This document shows positions 22,605 through 25,478 of a DNA stretch of 25,478 bases, in pieces. The stretch's first letter is position 1, and every line of letters begins with the position of its first letter. The stretch is taken from contig CAJMQS010000031.1 in assembly GCA_905215645.1 (NCBI GenBank), positions 1-25,478 of the forward strand, in the 5' to 3' direction. Under the pieces are notes generated by a model, which was given only the letters and a program-made list of their open reading frames with translations, had not been told where the DNA came from and made no database searches. Origin of the DNA: an uncultured bacterium. GTDB lineage: Bacteria; Bacillota; Negativicutes; Acidaminococcales; Acidaminococcaceae. The translations under genes were made by a program, and so were the position numbers.

Positions 22605-24770
22605 TTATTCCGTTACATCCGCTGCATCTTTGATCTGGATTTCCCCGTTATACTTGGGAGCCGGACGGAAGAGCAGGTAGATCATGATGGCCAGGACCAC
22701 ACAGGCTGCTACCGTTCCCAGGGTAAAGGTACCGGTGGAAATGAAGCTGCTGAACTGATAGAACATCAGGGCCATGCAGTAGGCGAATCCGCACTGGTAA
22801 CCGATGGCGATCAGGGTCCAGCGGCCGTTGTTCATTTCCCGTTTGATGGCGCCCATGGCAGCCACACAGGGAGCGCACAGCAGGTTGAACACCAGGAAGG
22901 AGTAGGCGCTGAGCACCGAGAAGTCCTGGGCAAAGGTGCCCCAGAATTCTTCTCCGTCTTCAGCGGCATCTGCCAGCCCGTACAGGATCCCGAAGGTCCC
23001 TACCAGGTTTTCTTTGGCAATCAGGCCGGTGAAGGCAGCCACAGCGGCTTTCCAGTCACCCCAGCCCAGAGGGGCGAAGATCCAGGCCACTTTGGAACCG
23101 ATGAAGGCCAGGATGCTTTCATTCAGGGCATCTTCGTCCAGCATGGTAAAGGCACCGTCGTCCCAGCCGAAGCTGGACAGGAACCACACCAGGATAGTGG
23201 ACAGCAGGATCACTGTGCCGGCCTTCTTGATGAAGGAGGAGCTCCGTTCCCATACGCTCCGGGCAATGTTCCCCAGGGTGGGCATGTGGTAGGGGGGCAG
23301 TTCCATGACGAAGGGAGCCGGATCCCCTGCGAACAGCTTGGTCTTTTTCAAGATGATCCCGGAAATGATGATGGAGAAGATCCCCACAAAGTAAGCAGAG
23401 GGAGCCACCCACCATTCTCCGCCAAAGTAAGCCCCAGCGATCAGGGCGATGATAGGCATCTTGGCGGAGCAGGGGATCATGGTAGTGGTCATGATGGTCA
23501 TCCTCCGGTCGGATTCATTTTCAATGGTACGGGAAGCCATGATCCCGGGCACACCGCAGCCGGAGCCGATCAGCATGGGGATGAAGGATTTCCCGGAAAG
23601 ACCGAACTTCCGGAAAGCACGGTCCAGGATGAAAGCGATACGGGCCATGTAGCCGCAGGCTTCCAGGAAGGCCAGGAAGATGAACAGGACCACCATCTGG
23701 GGTACAAAGCCCAGCACGGCGCCCACCCCGGAAATGATGCCGTCCACGATCAGCCCGTGGAGCCAATCTGCCACTTCCAAGCTGTCCATCAGATCATCAG
23801 CAGCAGGGATGAGCATCTCTCCAAAGAGGGTGTCATTGACCCAGTCCGTAGCGTCGGTCCCGATGGTGGTCACAGAAACATAATAGACCAGGAACATAAT
23901 GGCGGCAAAAATGGGAAGTGCCAGCCACCGGTTGGTGACGATTTTATCGATCTTATCGGACGTGGTCAGTTTGCCCTTACTCTTTTTGATGTTGCATTCG
24001 TCGATGATGGAGCTGATGTATTTGTACCGTTCGTTGGTGATGATGCTTTCCGCATCGTCATCCATTTCCTGTTCCACCGCTTCGATATCCCCGTCAATGT
24101 GGTCGATGACGGATTGGGGCAGTTTCAAGGCATCCCGGACTTTTTCATCCCGTTCGAACAGCTTGATTACATACCACCGTTCTTGATGGGCGGGGAGCAT
24201 TCCTTGGGTGGCTTCTTCGATGTGGGCCAGGGCATGTTCCACCGGTCCGTCGAAGGAATGCTTGGCTACCATCACTTGCTGGTGCTTGGCCACCTTGGCA
24301 GCCAGGTCGGCAGCTTCCTTGATCCCTTCTCCCGTACGGGCAGAGATTTCGATCACCTGACAGCCCATCTTTTGGGACAGTTTATCGATGTTGATGATGT
24401 CACCGTTCTTCCGGACCATATCCATCATGTTCACGGCCATGACCATGGGGATGCCCAGTTCTGCCAGCTGGGTGCTCAGATACAGATTCCGTTCCAGGTT
24501 GGTCCCATCCACGATGTTCAAGATGGCGTCCGGCCGTTCTTTGACCAGATAGGTCCGGGACACCACTTCTTCCAAGGTGTAGGGAGAGAGGGAATAGATG
24601 CCGGGCAGGTCCTGGATGACTACATCCGGATGGCCCATGAGTTTCCCTTCCTTTTTTTCTACCGTCACACCGGGCCAGTTCCCGACGAACTGATTGGACC
24701 CGGTCAGGGCGTTGAACAGAGTAGTCTTGCCGGTATTGGGGTTCCCGGCAAGGGCGATTTTAAATTCCAT
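22605..24770 (-). CDS. feoB: Ferrous iron transport protein B
   Basis: A 721-aa inner-membrane Fe(II) transporter with an N-terminal G domain. I chose the start at 24770 (MEFKIALAGNPNTGKTT), with AGAAGG about 8 bases upstream. G motifs: G1 GNPNTGKT (residues 9-16), G2 GVTVE, G3 DLPG (54-57), G4 NMMD (114-117). A helical GDI-like linker and two Gate-type membrane halves follow, with the conserved GSGCGVPGIMASR and CSAKMPIIALIAG, and a C-terminal LCAPCVAAMGAIKRE and YQCGFAYCMAL. Length is normal for the family. It follows two feoA genes on the same strand; the 72-base gap contains a TTAG-N6-CTAA site. It would supply iron for the many Fe-S, rubredoxin and diiron proteins in this window. Confidence 0.96.
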   Translation of the reverse strand: MEFKIALAGNPNTGKTTLFNALTGSNQFVGNWPGVTVEKKEGKLMGHPDVVIQDLPGIYSLSPYTLEEVVSRTYLVKERPDAILNIVDGTNLERNLYLSTQLAELGIPMVMAVNMMDMVRKNGDIINIDKLSQKMGCQVIEISARTGEGIKEAADLAAKVAKHQQVMVAKHSFDGPVEHALAHIEEATQGMLPAHQERWYVIKLFERDEKVRDALKLPQSVIDHIDGDIEAVEQEMDDDAESIITNERYKYISSIIDECNIKKSKGKLTTSDKIDKIVTNRWLALPIFAAIMFLVYYVSVTTIGTDATDWVNDTLFGEMLIPAADDLMDSLEVADWLHGLIVDGIISGVGAVLGFVPQMVVLFIFLAFLEACGYMARIAFILDRAFRKFGLSGKSFIPMLIGSGCGVPGIMASRTIENESDRRMTIMTTTMIPCSAKMPIIALIAGAYFGGEWWVAPSAYFVGIFSIIISGIILKKTKLFAGDPAPFVMELPPYHMPTLGNIARSVWERSSSFIKKAGTVILLSTILVWFLSSFGWDDGAFTMLDEDALNESILAFIGSKVAWIFAPLGWGDWKAAVAAFTGLIAKENLVGTFGILYGLADAAEDGEEFWGTFAQDFSVLSAYSFLVFNLLCAPCVAAMGAIKREMNNGRWTLIAIGYQCGFAYCMALMFYQFSSFISTGTFTLGTVAACVVLAIMIYLLFRPAPKYNGEIQIKDAADVTE

Positions 24771-24812
24771 GAAAATACCTTCTTTCCCGTCTATTACTCT
24801 TATCAAAATAAG

Positions 24813-24826
24813 TTAGAAAAACCTAA
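24813..24826. promoter_or_regulatory. TTAG-N6-CTAA site between feoA and feoB
   Basis: TTAG-AAAAAC-CTAA repeats the arms and 6-base spacing of the site in the feo promoter. It may be a second iron-regulator site controlling feoB separately. A weak -35 (TTGCAT on the minus strand) lies beside it but no good -10 was found. Confidence 0.5.
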
Positions 24827-24842
24827 TGCAATGGTAAAAATG

Positions 24843-25070
24843 TTACAGCTCCTTGACTTCCACCATTTCTGCATCGGCTTTCCGCAGGGAGAGTTCATAG
24901 CCCCGTACGGTCATTTCCACAGGGTCTCCCAGAGGAGCCACTTTCCGGATGTGGACTGGCGTTCCCTTGGTGATGCCCATATCCATGATCCGGCGCTTGA
25001 TGGCTCCGGTGCCGTGGAGTTTCACCACTTCATAATCTTTGCCCGTCTGGGCGTCTCGTAATGTAGTCAT
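24843..25070 (-). CDS. feoA: FeoA-family protein (second copy)
   Basis: A 75-aa SH3-like cytoplasmic accessory protein of Fe(II) uptake (MTTLRDAQTGKDYEVVKL, GAIKRRIMDMGITKGTPVHI, VAPLGDPVEMTVRGYELSLRKADAEMVEV). The ...RRIMDMGI...G...DP....RGY..SLR pattern is the classic FeoA core. SD AAGGAGG lies upstream, 27 bases after the stop of the first feoA copy. It lies directly before feoB and is the more canonical of the two copies. Confidence 0.93.
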   Translation of the reverse strand: MTTLRDAQTGKDYEVVKLHGTGAIKRRIMDMGITKGTPVHIRKVAPLGDPVEMTVRGYELSLRKADAEMVEVKEL

Positions 25071-25097
25071 TGCAGATTTCCCCTCCTTGGTTTCGGT

Positions 25098-25310
25098 TTA
25101 CTGTACAGTGATTTTGGCGGCCATTTCCATACTGATGGCGACCCGGGATTCCCGGATGTTCAGGATCAGTCCGCTGGGGGTGTGTTGGACGATGGAGATC
25201 ACCGCACCCTGGGTGATGCCCAGATTTTCCAGATGGGTCCGGATCTTGGCATAACCGCCCACCCGCAGGACAGTCAGGTCCCTGCCTTCGTCGGCAAATG
25301 TCAAGGGCAT
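25098..25310 (-). CDS. FeoA-family protein (first copy, divergent)
   Basis: A 70-aa FeoA-domain protein. The start at 25310 (MPLTFADEG) has an AAGAGGT SD; a GTG six codons earlier would put the SD inside the coding region. The FeoA pattern is visible (RVGGYAKIRTHLENLGITQGAVISIV, then GLILNIRESRVAISMEMAAKITV, pieces given separately). It differs from the second copy: the DP..RGY part is replaced by LNIRESRVAIS. Tandem divergent FeoA proteins often act together with one FeoB. It is the first gene of the operon. Confidence 0.9.
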   Translation of the reverse strand: MPLTFADEGRDLTVLRVGGYAKIRTHLENLGITQGAVISIVQHTPSGLILNIRESRVAISMEMAAKITVQ

Positions 25311-25362
25311 GTTGCTACCTCTTTTCACAATTTATTCATGAAGCCTTAACTTCATACAGAAT

Positions 25363-25391
25363 ATGTTAGCACACACTAACAATAGAGTCAA
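25363..25391 (-). promoter_or_regulatory. Promoter of the feo operon with embedded palindromic operator
   Basis: On the minus strand TTGACT (25386-25391) and TAACAT (25363-25368) are separated by exactly 17 bases. The palindrome TGTTAG-N6-CTAACA (25364-25381) fills the spacer and overlaps the -10. Its core TTAG-CACACA-CTAA has the same arms and spacing found inside DtxR/IdeR-type iron boxes, so iron-dependent repression is the natural reading. Confidence 0.65.
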
Positions 25392-25412
25392 CAAAAATGA
25401 CAAAAAATAGGT

Positions 25413-25432
25413 GCTGTTGCGTGGGCAACAGC
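25413..25432. other. 8-bp hairpin upstream of the feo promoter
   Basis: GCTGTTGC-GTGG-GCAACAGC has a perfect 8-bp stem. On the minus strand it is followed by TATTTTTTG, so it could terminate a minus-strand gene beyond the right edge of the window; the tetraloop and stem suit that. Confidence 0.5.
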
Positions 25433-25434
25433 CC

Positions 25435-25462
25435 GTCATACGTCATAGGTCATACGTCATAC
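25435..25462. repeat. Four tandem heptamers
   Basis: GTCATAC, GTCATAG, GTCATAC, GTCATAC run without gaps (25435-25441, 25442-25448, 25449-25455, 25456-25462). They are non-coding as far as visible and lie next to the hairpin at 25413-25432. Confidence 0.88.
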
Positions 25463-25478
25463 GCCGATGGAAGCCAGC

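Noticed and set aside
22563..25061. 832-codon plus-strand frame across feoB and feoA
   Set aside because: FeoB and FeoA on the minus strand carry unmistakable motifs; the plus-strand translation is Gly/His/Pro/Phe-rich shadow sequence spanning two genes.
25435..25462. CRISPR array remnant
   Set aside because: Seven-base units without spacers are a simple tandem repeat.

Overview
The window most likely comes from a diderm Firmicute of the class Negativicutes, perhaps an Acidaminococcus-like fermenter. The class call rests on three things: an outer-membrane trimeric autotransporter that carries an S-layer-homology (SLH) domain after its barrel, firmicute-style strong Shine-Dalgarno (SD) sites and terminators, and anaerobe-type redox genes (flavodiiron protein, rubredoxin fusion, FeoAB). 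The genus is a guess. No RNA genes, insertion sequences or CRISPR arrays were seen. The only gene-free stretch over 300 bases is 1-439.

Layout. 1-439: terminator of an upstream gene, then an AT-rich leader. 440-9514 (+): a giant trimeric autotransporter adhesin of 3024 aa. 9556-11022 (-): a secreted WG-repeat protein convergent with it. 11150-14285 (-): a two-gene operon encoding a triple fusion (acyl-CoA dehydrogenase, ETF-alpha FAD domain, rubredoxin) and a flavodiiron protein. 14426-15322 (-): a LysR regulator. 15433-22310 (+): a tightly packed redox cluster divergent from LysR, with cupin, carboxymuconolactone-decarboxylase-like protein, small coiled-coil protein, SGNH hydrolase, NapH-like membrane ferredoxin, 69-aa Cys-rich membrane protein, Tat-type iron-sulfur/FMN flavoprotein, two aldo-keto reductases and a flavodoxin lipoprotein. 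22345-25310 (-): a ferrous iron uptake locus, feoA-feoA-feoB plus a FeoB-associated Cys-rich mini-protein.

How the genes may work together. The fusion protein and the flavodiiron protein look like a complete electron path from acyl-CoA through two flavins and a rubredoxin to a diiron oxygen (or NO) reductase, without a separate EtfB. The LysR-linked cluster combines a membrane Fe-S protein with exported flavoproteins and cytoplasmic NADPH-type reductases, which suggests an extracytoplasmic redox or detoxification function; its substrate cannot be read from sequence. Two cluster genes (the CMD-like protein and the Tat flavoprotein) have a second in-frame ATG with a strong SD at or after the signal peptide, so each could give an exported and a cytoplasmic form. 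The feo locus carries two TTAG-N6-CTAA sites, one between the -35 and -10 of its promoter, which fits iron repression by a DtxR-type regulator.

All calls come from reading the sequence by eye. No database search, structure prediction or alignment was run.
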